Source of the DNA: Streptomyces diacarni
GTDB taxonomy: Bacteria; Actinomycetota; Actinomycetes; Streptomycetales; Streptomycetaceae
Length of the DNA stretch: 64,000 nt
Direction: 5' to 3'
NCBI RefSeq assembly: GCF_003323715.1
Contig: NZ_QOIN01000042.1
Coordinates: forward strand, 124,001 to 188,000
Shown: in pieces, positions 18,026 through 26,460 of the stretch
Position numbering within the stretch: the stretch's first letter is position 1
Layout of the letters: each line of letters starts with the position of its first letter
Program-made: the position numbers and the translations under genes
The notes under the pieces: model-generated
The model's database searches: none
Told to the model about the DNA's origin: nothing
What the model saw: only the letters and a program-made list of their open reading frames with translations

Positions 18026-18886
18026 TCACCACAGCGTTCGGGCGAGCCCCAGCAGCACGGGCGCCACCCCGATGGCCAGGAACGCGGGCAGGAAACAGAG
18101 CCCGAGAGGGCCGGTGACCAGCACCGCCGCTCGTCTCGCCCGGCCGTTCGCCGCACGGGTCCACCTGGCTCGCAACTCGGCTGCGAGCCGGGCCACTGAC
18201 TCGACGGCCGGGACTCCGGCGTCCGCGGCCCGCTCCATGCACCGCGCGAACTCCACTCCCCAGGGCCGCTCCGCGAACCGCCCCCAGACAAGAGCCGGCT
18301 CCGCGCCGAGCCGCAGCTCCGTGGACGCCTTGACCAGCCGTTCTCCCAGCGGACCGCCGACGGATCCGCCCACGGCTTCGGCAGCGCGCTCGGGTCCCGC
18401 GCCGGCCGCCAGACAGGCCGCCATGAGATCGGCCGCCAGGGGGAGTTGCTCCTCAGCCGCGCGGTCCTCCGCGCTCCGCGAAGCGTCCTCCCCGGCGCCC
18501 CGCCGCAACCACCAGCGCATGCCCCACGCCGCGGCACCGCCCGCGAGCCATCCGACCTGGCCGCCGATCAGGAGGAGCGCCACGACCCCCGCCCCGGCCA
18601 TCCCCACCCGCTCCCGCACCCGCCGGGACAGCAGCGCCTGGTGCCCCGCCCGCCTGATGCTCGGCAGCAGCACCGAGCCGCGCTGGTCAGGGCCGCCCTT
18701 CAACCGGCCACCTGTCTGGCCCTCCGTCTCGTGACCGCACGCCGACCACGCCCGTTGCCGGACACGCCCCTCGCGCCGCGTCACATCGACGACCCCCGTC
18801 ACGCATCCGGCCGCACCCAGCAGCGCCGCGCTCGCGAGCGCCCACATCCACAGCCTGGGGACAACCACCATCCATTCGCCCCTCAC
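18026..18886 (-). CDS. TadC-like type II secretion F domain protein
   Basis: Inner-membrane platform protein of the Tad pilus system, 286 aa. GTG 18886 overlaps the tadB stop by 4 nt (GTGA) and has GGGAG 9 nt upstream; ATG 18871 is an alternative. An N-terminal helix (LWMWALASAALLGAAG) is followed by a second at residue 90 or so. The T2SSF domain is recognisable by EEQLPLAADLMAACLAAGAGPERA, a cytoplasmic helical bundle, and a final pair of hydrophobic helices (LGLCFLPAFLAIGVAPVLLG). The long frame upstream of 18886 is the antisense or shifted reading of tadB and is not part of it. Confidence 0.87.
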   Translation of the reverse strand: MRGEWMVVVPRLWMWALASAALLGAAGCVTGVVDVTRREGRVRQRAWSACGHETEGQTGGRLKGGPDQRGSVLLPSIRRAGHQALLSRRVRERVGMAGAGVVALLLIGGQVGWLAGGAAAWGMRWWLRRGAGEDASRSAEDRAAEEQLPLAADLMAACLAAGAGPERAAEAVGGSVGGPLGERLVKASTELRLGAEPALVWGRFAERPWGVEFARCMERAADAGVPAVESVARLAAELRARWTRAANGRARRAAVLVTGPLGLCFLPAFLAIGVAPVLLGLARTLW

Positions 18887-19881
18887 CTCGACCGGCTCCC
18901 TACGGGCGCGCAAGGGGGCCGTCCTCCCGTGGTCGCCGCCGTCCGCCGTGGCCGGCCGGCTCCCTCCGCGGAGCGCACGATGCGAGCGACCCAGGCAAGG
19001 CCGGCCCACTCCAGCGCCAGGCCCACCACCAGGCAGGCGAATCCGGCGGGGGTGTGCAACAGGATCTCCAGCGGGTCCGCCTCCATAGCTGAGCCCAGCA
19101 CCAGTCCGAAGACCGGGAGAAGGGCGAGCACCAGCGCGGTGGAGCGCGGCCCTGCCAACTGGGCTCTCAGCTCCTCCCGCTGTTCCTGTCCGGCCCGCAG
19201 GGAGGCAGCCACCCGTCCGAGTCCGTCCGCCAGACCTGCCCCGCCGTCGACCGCGACCTGCCAGCAGGCGGCGGCCCCCGAGAGTCCGCCCGCGCCCGGG
19301 AGCGTGGCGGCCTCGCGCAGCGCTGCCGCCACGTCGCCACCGAAGCGGGCCGCTGCGAGCACGGCCGCGCCCGCGTCCCCGAACCGCTCCAGCACGGCCC
19401 GGTCCGCGGCGAGCACCGCCGCGCCCGGCTGCCTTCCGGCGCGCAGTTCTCCTGCCACGCTCGCGCAGAGCTCCACCGCGGCGGCCTCCCTGGAGCGGGC
19501 GAGCCGGTCGGCGCTCCGTCGACCGAGCCATCCGCGCACCGCGGGCACCGCCAGGAACCCCGCCGCGAGCGGAATCCAGGACTGTCCCAGCAGCGCGACC
19601 AGCATTCCGGCCGGCAGGCACCAGCCGGCCGGACCGAGGCGAGCAGCCAGCTGACGCCGTGCCCTATCGGTGGCCTTCCGCCACCGGACGGGAGGCGCGA
19701 AGGGCCTGCCCCGCCCGACCGGTTCTCCTTCGCCGGCCAGCAGCAGTCGGGCCCGCTGAGCTCCGCCGTTCCGTCCTGTCATCAGCCAGACCGCAGCGCC
19801 CGCGCACACCATCGCGGCGTACACCGCAGGGGTGCCCGTGGCCTCCGCGCCGGCCGCCGCCGTAGTCACCGCACCCGTCAT
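18883..19881 (-). CDS. TadB-like type II secretion F domain protein
   Basis: Second inner-membrane platform protein of the Tad machine, 332 aa. Helices lie near residues 17-35 and 85-115. A T2SSF cytoplasmic domain (AAAVELCASVAGELRAGRQP to GDVAAALREAATLPG) follows, and two C-terminal membrane segments (ALVLALLPVFGLVLG, GFACLVVGLALEWAGLAW) close the fold. ATG 19881 overlaps the tadA stop by 4 nt, and its own stop overlaps the tadC start, so tadA, tadB and tadC are translationally coupled. Confidence 0.88.
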   Translation of the reverse strand: MTGAVTTAAAGAEATGTPAVYAAMVCAGAAVWLMTGRNGGAQRARLLLAGEGEPVGRGRPFAPPVRWRKATDRARRQLAARLGPAGWCLPAGMLVALLGQSWIPLAAGFLAVPAVRGWLGRRSADRLARSREAAAVELCASVAGELRAGRQPGAAVLAADRAVLERFGDAGAAVLAAARFGGDVAAALREAATLPGAGGLSGAAACWQVAVDGGAGLADGLGRVAASLRAGQEQREELRAQLAGPRSTALVLALLPVFGLVLGSAMEADPLEILLHTPAGFACLVVGLALEWAGLAWVARIVRSAEGAGRPRRTAATTGGRPPCAPVGSRSR

Positions 19882-21305
19882 GACGTGCTCCTCACCGGGG
19901 AGCCCGCACGAGCCCCACCGTCCGGCCTGAGGGGAAGGGCTCGCCCTTCGGGCGTGCGGTTCTGGGAACCCGCGGGGCGACCTCCTGGCTCGGCCCAGCC
20001 GGGGGCGAGGGTTCCTGCGTCCTCACCAAGTGACCTGGCACACAGGGTGCGCAGCCGGTTCCACCCGGGGCCGCGGGCGAATCCGCCGCCTGCCGTAGCC
20101 GTTCCTGTGCGTCGGGCGTCGCACCGGCCGCTCCACACCGCGGCCGGCACTGTCGTCACCAGCCCTGCGGCGTCCCGCTCCAGTACGTGGATCTGGGCGA
20201 TGCGCCGCTGTCCGTCCCGTCCCCGCACCAAATGCAGGATGACGTCGAGTGCGGCCGCCAACTGGCTGTGCAGGGCGGCCCTGTCGAGTCCGGCCGTCGT
20301 CCCGAGGGCCTCGAGACGTGCGGGGACGTCGGCGGCGGCGTTCGCGTGTACCGTTCCGCACCCGCCCTCGTGTCCGGTGTTCAGCGCGGCCAGCAGGTCC
20401 GTCACTTCCGCTCCGCGGACCTCACCGACGACCAGCCTGTCCGGCCTCATCCGCAGGGCTTGCCGCACGAGGTCGCGGAGGTCCACGCTGCCCACGCCCT
20501 CCTGGTTGGCGGGGCGCGCCTCCAAGCGGACGACGTGCGGATGGTCGGGGCGCAGCTCGGCCGAGTCCTCTGCCAGGACGATGCGTTCGTGAGGCCCGAC
20601 CAGCCCCAGCAGGGTGGAGAGCAGCGTCGTCTTGCCGGAGCCCGTGCCGCCGCTGACGACGAAGGACAGGCGCGCCTCCAGCACTTCTCGCAGCAGCCAC
20701 TCCCCGCCCTGGGGCACCGTCCCCGCGGCGACCAGTTCCGCGAGGCTGAACGCGCGGGGCCGTACCACCCGCAGGGAGAGGCAGGTCGATCCGACCGCTA
20801 CGGGAGGCAGGACCGCGTGGAGCCGGGTGCCGTCCGCAAGCCGGGCGTCGACCCAGGGGCGGGCGTCGTCGAGCCGCCGCCCCGCCGAGGTCGCCAGCCG
20901 CTGGGCGAGCCTGCGCACGGCGGCGGCGTCACGGAAGGACACCCGCGCGCGTTCCAGCCCGCGCCCGCGGTCGATCCACACCTGGTCAGGCGCCGTGACC
21001 AGCACGTCGGTGACCTCCGGGTCGGCGAGCAGCGGTTCCAGCGGACCCGTGCCGACCAGCTCGGAGCGCAGCGCCTCGACGACGCCCAGCACCGCGCTGT
21101 CCCCCATCAGCCTTCCCTGGGAGCGCAGCACCGCCGCCACGCGTGCGGGCGTGGGCTCTGCTCCCGTCTCGGCGAGGCTGCGCCGCACCCGGTCCAGCAG
21201 CCGGTCCCCGGCCGCCGCGTCCGCGGTGGCTTCGGCCCCCGCTCGGGCGACCGCTGGTGCCCGCGTCGCCGCCGGGGCGCGCCACGAGACCTGGTCCGCG
21301 CTCAT
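19878..21305 (-). CDS. tadA: TadA/CpaF type secretion ATPase
   Basis: Motor ATPase of the Tad/Flp pilus, 475 aa. ATG 21305 is used: GGAGGGG precedes it and the codon overlaps the stop of the upstream gene by 4 nt. The longer frame to 21431 is rejected. Walker A is VVSGGTGSGKTTLL; the Asp box and Walker B follow as VLAEDSAELRPDHP and RMRPDRLVVGEVRGAE, then the His box region GHEGGCGTVHANAA. The N-terminal domain (residues 1-170) is the usual CpaF one. The C-terminus is extended by about 80 Pro/Gly/Arg-rich residues beyond the ATPase core. Confidence 0.94.
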   Translation of the reverse strand: MSADQVSWRAPAATRAPAVARAGAEATADAAAGDRLLDRVRRSLAETGAEPTPARVAAVLRSQGRLMGDSAVLGVVEALRSELVGTGPLEPLLADPEVTDVLVTAPDQVWIDRGRGLERARVSFRDAAAVRRLAQRLATSAGRRLDDARPWVDARLADGTRLHAVLPPVAVGSTCLSLRVVRPRAFSLAELVAAGTVPQGGEWLLREVLEARLSFVVSGGTGSGKTTLLSTLLGLVGPHERIVLAEDSAELRPDHPHVVRLEARPANQEGVGSVDLRDLVRQALRMRPDRLVVGEVRGAEVTDLLAALNTGHEGGCGTVHANAAADVPARLEALGTTAGLDRAALHSQLAAALDVILHLVRGRDGQRRIAQIHVLERDAAGLVTTVPAAVWSGRCDARRTGTATAGGGFARGPGWNRLRTLCARSLGEDAGTLAPGWAEPGGRPAGSQNRTPEGRALPLRPDGGARAGSPVRSTS

Positions 21306-22459
21306 ACGGCCACCCCTCCCCCGCTGAGCGCCCGCTCCCAGAACCGGCCGCAGAAGCGGGCCAGGGCGCCGTCCTTGGCGAGGCCGGGGGGTGTCCCCCG
21401 GTCGACGCCTTCGAGCAGTCCGCGCTCCCACGGCAGTTCTCCGGCCAGCGGCAGCCCCAGCAGGCGGGCGACTTCGGTGTCGTCCAGTCCCGAGTCGTCA
21501 CCGCGCTCCGTGCGGGGGCCGCCGGGCGAGCGCACTACCGCGCGCAGGTCGCGCACGCCGAGTCGCATCCGGTCGGCGACGCGGTGCGCGGCGGCGACCG
21601 CGCGCAGCTCGGCGGGGACGACCGCCAGTCCGAGATCGAGCTGGACGAGGACTTCGGCGACGGTCTCGTCCACCTGCCGTGGCAGGTCGACGACGACCAC
21701 ACCGCCGCGTCGCCTCGCGGCGCCGAGTACGGAGCGCATCGCGTCGGCGGGGACCACCGCGTGCTCGCCCCGGTCCCAGCTGAGCACGTGCAGTTCGTGG
21801 GAGCGTGGCAGGGAATCGGCGAGTGCCGAGCCGCCGACCCGGCCGCGGGCCTGTGCGAGGTCGGGCCAGCGCAGCCCCGTGGTCCGCTCGGCGCCGAGCA
21901 GGATGTCCAGTCCGCCACCGAGCGGATCCGCGTCGATGAGCATGGTCCGCTCACCGGCGCGTGCCGCCGTGACGGCGAGGGCGCAGGCGAGCGTGGAGGC
22001 TCCCGCACCGCCGCGCCCCCCGACCACTCCGATGGTCAGGGCCGACTGCCCCACCCCCTCCACGGCGTCGGCGATCCGGTCGGTCAGCCAGGCCTCCGCG
22101 TCGGGCAGCAGGACGACGCTCTCGGCGCCAACGCGGACGCCGCGTTCCCACACACCCGGGTCGTCCCAGTCCCGCCCCACGAGGAGGACTCCCGGCCTGC
22201 GCGGCACCGCTGGGCCTCCGCCCGGAGCGCCCGGGCCTGGCGGCTCTCCGAAGCCGGAGGCGGCGGCGCAGTCGTCCCCGACGAGCACGAGGGGAGCCCT
22301 CTCCCACTGGGTGGCGCCGCTCCAGGCCGCCCAGCCCACCGCGCTGGAGGGACCGCCGTGCGCCACCTGGGGTTCGGGCGTCCCGGCGGCTGCGCACAGT
22401 CGCAGTAGGTCATCGAGGAGTTCCGCGTCCTCGGTGACAATCAGAATGTTTTCGGCCAT
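21302..22459 (-). CDS. CpaE/Ssd-like septum site-determining protein
   Basis: MinD/ParA-superfamily protein, 385 aa, of the Rv3660c (Ssd) group that heads actinobacterial Tad operons; CpaE relatives place pilus machines in the cell. ATG 22459 is chosen for GGGAGG 8 nt upstream. The first 125 residues form a receiver-like domain (NILIVTEDAELLDDLL, LVLVGDD). The ATPase part has a deviant Walker A, VVGGRGGAGASTLAC, with Ser in place of the usual Thr and no second lysine. The switch I aspartate is in IDADPLGGGLD, and VVVDLPR is the Walker B. It is the first gene of the Tad operon. Confidence 0.88.
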   Translation of the reverse strand: MAENILIVTEDAELLDDLLRLCAAAGTPEPQVAHGGPSSAVGWAAWSGATQWERAPLVLVGDDCAAASGFGEPPGPGAPGGGPAVPRRPGVLLVGRDWDDPGVWERGVRVGAESVVLLPDAEAWLTDRIADAVEGVGQSALTIGVVGGRGGAGASTLACALAVTAARAGERTMLIDADPLGGGLDILLGAERTTGLRWPDLAQARGRVGGSALADSLPRSHELHVLSWDRGEHAVVPADAMRSVLGAARRRGGVVVVDLPRQVDETVAEVLVQLDLGLAVVPAELRAVAAAHRVADRMRLGVRDLRAVVRSPGGPRTERGDDSGLDDTEVARLLGLPLAGELPWERGLLEGVDRGTPPGLAKDGALARFCGRFWERALSGGGVAV

Positions 22460-22548
22460 GGTCCGAACCTCCCTGCCCATCGGGCACTCGCGTCCGCAAA
22501 CGGCTGCGGACGCCGACGGGATTCACGGTGCGGCGAACCGGAAAAACT

Positions 22549-22595
22549 TGTGGATCTTGGTCGAAAACTGTGGACAACCGAGAGGCTGTGAATAA
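22549..22595. promoter_or_regulatory. cluster of three DnaA-box-like sequences upstream of the Tad operon
   Basis: TGTGGATCT (22549), TGTGGACAA (22569) and TGTGAATAA (22587) lie in the same orientation 20 and 18 bp apart. The second is the exact reverse complement of TTGTCCACA and the third of TTATTCACA, both canonical DnaA boxes. They lie 90-136 bp upstream of the first Tad gene. Function as DnaA sites is inference. Confidence 0.4.
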
Positions 22596-22689
22596 CTTCC
22601 TCACCCAAACCGGTGACTGCCGGAGAGCAGCCTGACGATTACGCTGGGTCACAGCTCGGAGGAATCACTGACTCCGCTCCGCGAAGATC

Positions 22690-22815
22690 GAAAAAACCCC
22701 GGCCGCGACGGGCCGGGGTGGGAAAATACCTCCGGACATGCGACGACCCCCGCCGGGGGGGAGAGCGGGGGTCGTCTCCACGGCCGACTCGGGGGGGGAG
22801 GAGTCGGGCCGGGTT
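22690..22815 (-). ncRNA. 6C small RNA
   Basis: On the minus strand the region forms two hairpins with cytosine-run loops, the definition of the actinobacterial 6C RNA. Hairpin 1 has arms 22807-22801 and 22790-22784 around a loop with eight C. Hairpin 2 has perfect 12-bp arms (22776-22765 and 22753-22742) around a loop with seven C. A terminator hairpin with six T ends it at about 22691. In M. tuberculosis the 6C RNA (B11) is, to my knowledge, also encoded beside the ssd orthologue Rv3660c. The transcript start is not determined; the 5' end is probably between 22815 and 22840. It regulates mRNAs by exposing C-rich loops to G-rich targets in mycobacteria. Confidence 0.9.
22691..22718 (-). terminator. 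terminator of the 6C RNA
   Basis: 8-bp GC arms (22711-22718 and 22697-22704), 6-nt loop, followed on the minus strand by TTTTTT (22696-22691). Confidence 0.9.
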
Positions 22816-22911
22816 AGCACGGTCGCGAACGATCCGTGACTTCCATGGTGTACCCGAGAGCCTTCTCAGGCAAACCCACGCGCCCCAGCTTACGCCGAAT
22901 GGTGGGCGCCT

Positions 22912-23763
22912 ATGCTCGGTGGCGTGGAAAATCTCGCGTTGCCCCGCACAGCCGCCTTCTTCGACCTGGACAAGACGGTCATTGCGAAGTCGAGCACGCT
23001 CACCTTCGGCAAGTCCTTCTATCAAGGTGGCCTGATCAATCGCCGCGCAGTGCTGCGGACTGCTTACGCGCAGTTCGTATATCTCCTCGGCGGCGCCGAC
23101 CACGACCAGATGGAGCGGATGCGCGAGTACCTCTCGGCTCTCGCCCGCGGCTGGGACGTCGAGCAGGTCAAAGAGATCGTCGCCGAGACCATCCACGACC
23201 TGATCGACCCCATCATCTACGACGAGGCCGCCTCCCTCATCGAGAAGCACCACCTGGCAGGCCGCGACGTGGTCATCGTCTCGACCTCGGGCGCCGAGGT
23301 CGTCGAACCCATCGGCAGGATGATCGGCGCCGACCGGGTGGTCGCCACGCGGATGGTCGTGGAGGAAGGCCGCTTCTCGGGAGAGATCGAGTACTACGCC
23401 TACGGCCCCACGAAGGCCGAGGCGATGCGCGAGCTGGCCGCCTCGGAGGGGTACGACCTGGCGCGCTGCTACGCCTACAGCGACTCGGCCACGGACCTGC
23501 CCATGCTCGAGGCGGTGGGCCATCCGCACGCCGTCAACCCGGACAGGGCGCTGCGCAAGGAGGCCCTCGCCCGTGAGTGGCCCGTGCTGACGTTCTCCAG
23601 GCCGGTCCGGCTCAAGCAGCGCATCCCCTCCCTGTCGATGCCGTCGCGGCCGGCGCTGGCACTGACGGCCGTCGCGGTCACAGCCGCGGCCGCGACGGCC
23701 GGATTCGTCTGGTTCAACAACCGGCGCCAGGCCCCGCGGCATCCGCGCTTCCGCCTCTTTTGA
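22912..23763 (+). CDS. HAD-IB family phosphatase (SerB-like) with C-terminal membrane helix
   Basis: Haloacid dehalogenase phosphatase, 283 aa, of the Rv3661 type. Motif I is AAFFDLDKTVIAKSS (nucleophile in DLDKT), motif II IVSTSGAEVVEPIG, motif III K in YGPTKAEAM, and motif IV YSDSATDLPMLEAVGHPHAVNPD. This subfamily includes phosphoserine phosphatase-like and glycerol phosphatase-like enzymes, and the substrate cannot be read from the sequence. A hydrophobic segment near the end (ALALTAVAVTAAAATAGFVWF) suggests membrane anchoring with a short basic tail. ATG 22912 is used; GTG 22924 is also possible. Divergent from the 6C RNA. Confidence 0.9.
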   Translation: MLGGVENLALPRTAAFFDLDKTVIAKSSTLTFGKSFYQGGLINRRAVLRTAYAQFVYLLGGADHDQMERMREYLSALARGWDVEQVKEIVAETIHDLIDPIIYDEAASLIEKHHLAGRDVVIVSTSGAEVVEPIGRMIGADRVVATRMVVEEGRFSGEIEYYAYGPTKAEAMRELAASEGYDLARCYAYSDSATDLPMLEAVGHPHAVNPDRALRKEALAREWPVLTFSRPVRLKQRIPSLSMPSRPALALTAVAVTAAAATAGFVWFNNRRQAPRHPRFRLF

Positions 23764-24112
23764 GCCCCGACCCCTTCGACGAGTGCGGCCTAGCGTCCCC
23801 TTGCAACCGTTCTGCCCGATTCCTTGTATTCGGTGCATTCGTCCGCATTTGATACGGAAAGTAAAGTTTTGCGCAGAAGGGTTCCGCTGCCGCCGCGCCG
23901 GGGGTACAAAGGAGACAACGGCCCGCGAGACCAGCGGCATCCGAGAGGATCCCGTTCAGCTCAAGGCCCCACGGACCGGACGCATGAATACCGGGCACCC
24001 ACGCGACGCACAGCCCGCGACGGGGCAGGTCCCACCAGGGAAGGGCAAAGCATCCGCCCTGATGTTCGGACACACAAGTGGAGCACGCACTGGTAACCCG
24101 GTGGACATGCCA

Positions 24113-24143
24113 GCGGTGGCCCCGCCCGAGGCGGGGCCACCGC
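24113..24143. terminator. 13-bp perfect hairpin
   Basis: Arms 24113-24125 and 24131-24143 with a CCGAG loop, followed on the plus strand by ATTGTT. Could end the phosphatase transcript or serve both strands; it lies 350 nt past the nearest plus-strand stop. Confidence 0.5.
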
Positions 24144-24164
24144 ATTGTTCGGGACGCGGGCGGT

Positions 24165-24262
24165 CGCGGAACGCCGCGCTCGGACGAAACACCGGGCTTG
24201 TGGTTACGCAACACCGGGCTTGGTCGCCGAACGCCGCGCTTGATCGTTGCCGCCGCGCTTGA
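24165..24262. repeat. degenerate direct repeats, 17-24 bp
   Basis: A core ACACCGGGCTTG or ACGCCGCGCTTG is repeated about five times with variable spacing, ending in two near-identical copies of GCCGCGCTTGATCGTTGCCG. It lies just beyond the stop of the Fic-like gene. Confidence 0.65.
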
Positions 24263-24314
24263 TCGTTGCCGGAGTGTCGCAGGCGTCCCGTGGCGCGACG
24301 GCGCGCGCTGCCCG

Positions 24315-25178
24315 TCAGGCCGCTCCGCGCTGCATCGCCTCGCAGACGGCCGTGCTCTCCCGTACGCCCAGTTCGACGGCGCGTCCACAGTGAGTGATCC
24401 ACGCGGTCATCCCTTCGGGTGTTCCTGAGGCGTAGCCCGCCAGAGCCGCGCGGTAGGCGTCACGGCCCAGCTCGGCGTGGCCGACCTCGGCCGGGCAGAT
24501 GGCCTTCGGGTCGAGTCCGCTGCCGACCAGCACGATCCGCTCGGCGGCGCGGGCGACGACGCCGTTGCAGGAGCCGAAGGGGCACAGCGTCTGCAGTTCG
24601 CCGTGCACCACAGCGGCCAGAACGAGCGCCGGCACGGAGGTGCTGCCGGTGACCAGCTGTGCCAGGCCGTCCAGCCGGGCCGCGACCTCGTCGGCGCCGG
24701 GCGGCTGCAGGCCGATCTCGGGCCCTTCCACCGGCTCTCCCGGCCTCCTGGGCCGCCCGACGCTCTCGTCCGGTGCCGCCCCGGAGGCCGCCACGAGGTG
24801 CAGCCGGGCGAGGACGCGCAGCGGTGACTGCTCCCAGATGTCGAGCAGCTGTCCCGCTTCCGCCGTCACCCGCAGCGCCGCGCCGACGGTGCGGGCTTCG
24901 GCCTCGGTACCGAAGTCGCTGCGGCGCCGCACCTCTTCCAGCGCCCAGTCGGTGCCCTCCACCGCGGCGGAGGCGCGGGCTCCACGCAAAGCTGCCTCCG
25001 CGCTCACCTCGCTGCTGCGACGGCGCATGATCCGGTGCCCGTAGGCGCGGTCCACCGAGGTCCGCACGGAGTCCACGGCTTCGGGAACGCCCGGCAGCGC
25101 GGCGAGGGGGGCGAGCGGATCGGCGGCGGGGGCCCCGGGCGCCGGGGCGCGGCCGTTGGAGCCGGCGGTGCTACTCAT
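24315..25178 (-). CDS. Fic-fold protein with degenerate active-site motif
   Basis: A 287-aa protein that looks like a Fic (AMP-transferase fold) protein. Near the N-terminus S70-A-A-V-E74-G75 fits the (S/T)xxxE(G/N) inhibitory motif of self-inhibited Fic proteins. Residues 192-210 (HGELQTLC then PFGSCNGVVAR) align with the Fic core HPFxDGNGRxxR. The catalytic His is Cys199, the Asp is Ser203, the first Gly is Cys204 and the first Arg is Val207, while Pro200, Phe201, Asn205, Gly206 and Arg210 are kept. Classical AMPylation is therefore unlikely. ATG 25178 is chosen; the frame extends six codons further. Divergent from the ParA-like gene with a 106-bp gap. Some databases label such proteins oxidoreductases without evident reason. 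Confidence 0.7.
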   Translation of the reverse strand: MSSTAGSNGRAPAPGAPAADPLAPLAALPGVPEAVDSVRTSVDRAYGHRIMRRRSSEVSAEAALRGARASAAVEGTDWALEEVRRRSDFGTEAEARTVGAALRVTAEAGQLLDIWEQSPLRVLARLHLVAASGAAPDESVGRPRRPGEPVEGPEIGLQPPGADEVAARLDGLAQLVTGSTSVPALVLAAVVHGELQTLCPFGSCNGVVARAAERIVLVGSGLDPKAICPAEVGHAELGRDAYRAALAGYASGTPEGMTAWITHCGRAVELGVRESTAVCEAMQRGAA

Positions 25179-25284
25179 GCGTACGACCCTACGCACCCGG
25201 CCGGGCGGCCCAACCCCACGATCGAGTGGTCTTCTTCACTCACGCCTGCCGGAGCAGTACCCCTGCCGCCTTACGCTGTTGAAC

Positions 25285-26301
25285 ATGAAGATCGCTTTCG
25301 TAGGGAAGGGCGGCAGCGGCAAGACGACACTGTCCTCGCTGTTCATCCGCCACCTCGCCTTCCGCGGCACGCCCGTCGTGGCCGTCGACGCCGACATCAA
25401 CCAGCACCTGGGCGCCGCACTGGGGCTCGACGACCCGGAGACGGCAGCGCTGCCCGCGCTGGGGGCGCACCTGCCGCTCATCAAGGAACACCTGCGCGGC
25501 AGCAACCCGCGGATCGCGTCCGCCGAAACGATGATCAAGACGACGCCACCCGGCGAGGGCTCCCGACTGCTGCGGCTGCAGGAGGACAACCCGATCTACG
25601 ACGCCTGTGCGCGAGAGGTCGCACTGGACGGCGCAGGCATCCGGCTCCTGGCCACCGGGCCCTTCACCGAGTCCGACCTGGGGGTGGCCTGCTACCACTC
25701 CAAGACGGGCGCGGTGGAGCTGCTGCTCAACCATCTGGTGGACGGCCGGGAGGAATGCATGGTCGTCGACATGACGGCCGGCAGTGACTCCTTCGCCTCC
25801 GGTATGTTCACCCGATTCGACATGACTTTCCTGGTCGCCGAGCCGACACGCAAGGGCGTCTCGGTGTACCGCCAGTACAAGGAGTACGCGCGGGACTACG
25901 ACGTCCCGCTCAAGGTCGTCGGGAACAAGGTGCAGGGGGAGGACGACCTCGACTTCCTGCGCCAAGAGGTGGGCGAGGACCTGCTGGTGACCGTGGGCCA
26001 CTCCGACTGGGTGCGCGCCATGGAGAAGGGCCGCCCCCGGCCCTTCGCGGAGCTGGAGGAGAGCAACTCGCGTGCTCTCCATGCCCTCTTTCAGGCCGTG
26101 GACGCCGTGTACGACGCCCGGGACTGGGAGCGATACACCCGCCAGATGGTGCACTTCCACCTGCGCAACGCCGAGAGCTGGGGCAACGAGAAGACGGGTG
26201 CGGACCTCGCCGCACAGGTGGACCCGTCCTTCGTGCTGGGCGAGCAGCGGCAGGAAGCAGTCGTACCGCAGTCGTCACAGTCCGCGCCGCAGCCCGCCTG
26301 A
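25285..26301 (+). CDS. ParA/MinD/CooC-like P-loop ATPase
   Basis: A 338-aa deviant-Walker ATPase. The N-terminus MKIAFVGKGGSGKTTLSSLF holds the signature KGGxGKTT, and VVAVDADINQHLG follows as switch I. The C-terminal residues are Glu/Gln/Ser-rich and probably flexible. Among family members it resembles CooC-type nickel-insertion ATPases and chromosome-partition ATPases, but neither a carbon monoxide dehydrogenase nor a ParB gene is nearby, so the partner is unknown. A distinctive segment is SDWVRAMEKGRPRPFAELE. ATG 25285 lies where the family start is expected. Monocistronic, divergent from the Fic-like gene. Confidence 0.85.
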   Translation: MKIAFVGKGGSGKTTLSSLFIRHLAFRGTPVVAVDADINQHLGAALGLDDPETAALPALGAHLPLIKEHLRGSNPRIASAETMIKTTPPGEGSRLLRLQEDNPIYDACAREVALDGAGIRLLATGPFTESDLGVACYHSKTGAVELLLNHLVDGREECMVVDMTAGSDSFASGMFTRFDMTFLVAEPTRKGVSVYRQYKEYARDYDVPLKVVGNKVQGEDDLDFLRQEVGEDLLVTVGHSDWVRAMEKGRPRPFAELEESNSRALHALFQAVDAVYDARDWERYTRQMVHFHLRNAESWGNEKTGADLAAQVDPSFVLGEQRQEAVVPQSSQSAPQPA

Positions 26302-26460
26302 CGGAGGCCCTTCGGCCCCCTCCGGCCCGCGACCGGCTGTGCTGCTCCCTTGTCGCAGGCCCGCATTGCCGGCAGGCACCCTGTCCGTGTGCGACTCGCG
26401 CCCAAGCCGTCGAACCCGGCGGATCTCCGCTCCGTCGTCAGAGGGACGCAGCGGAGATCC

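Larger units (their letters stand above)
23764..24314. other. intergenic region with hairpin and degenerate repeats
   Basis: About 550 bp with no credible gene; ORFs here lack ribosome sites and recognisable content. The left half contains an AT-richer patch (near 23845-23880). The right half holds a strong hairpin and a block of degenerate 20-bp repeats, listed separately. Confidence 0.6.
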
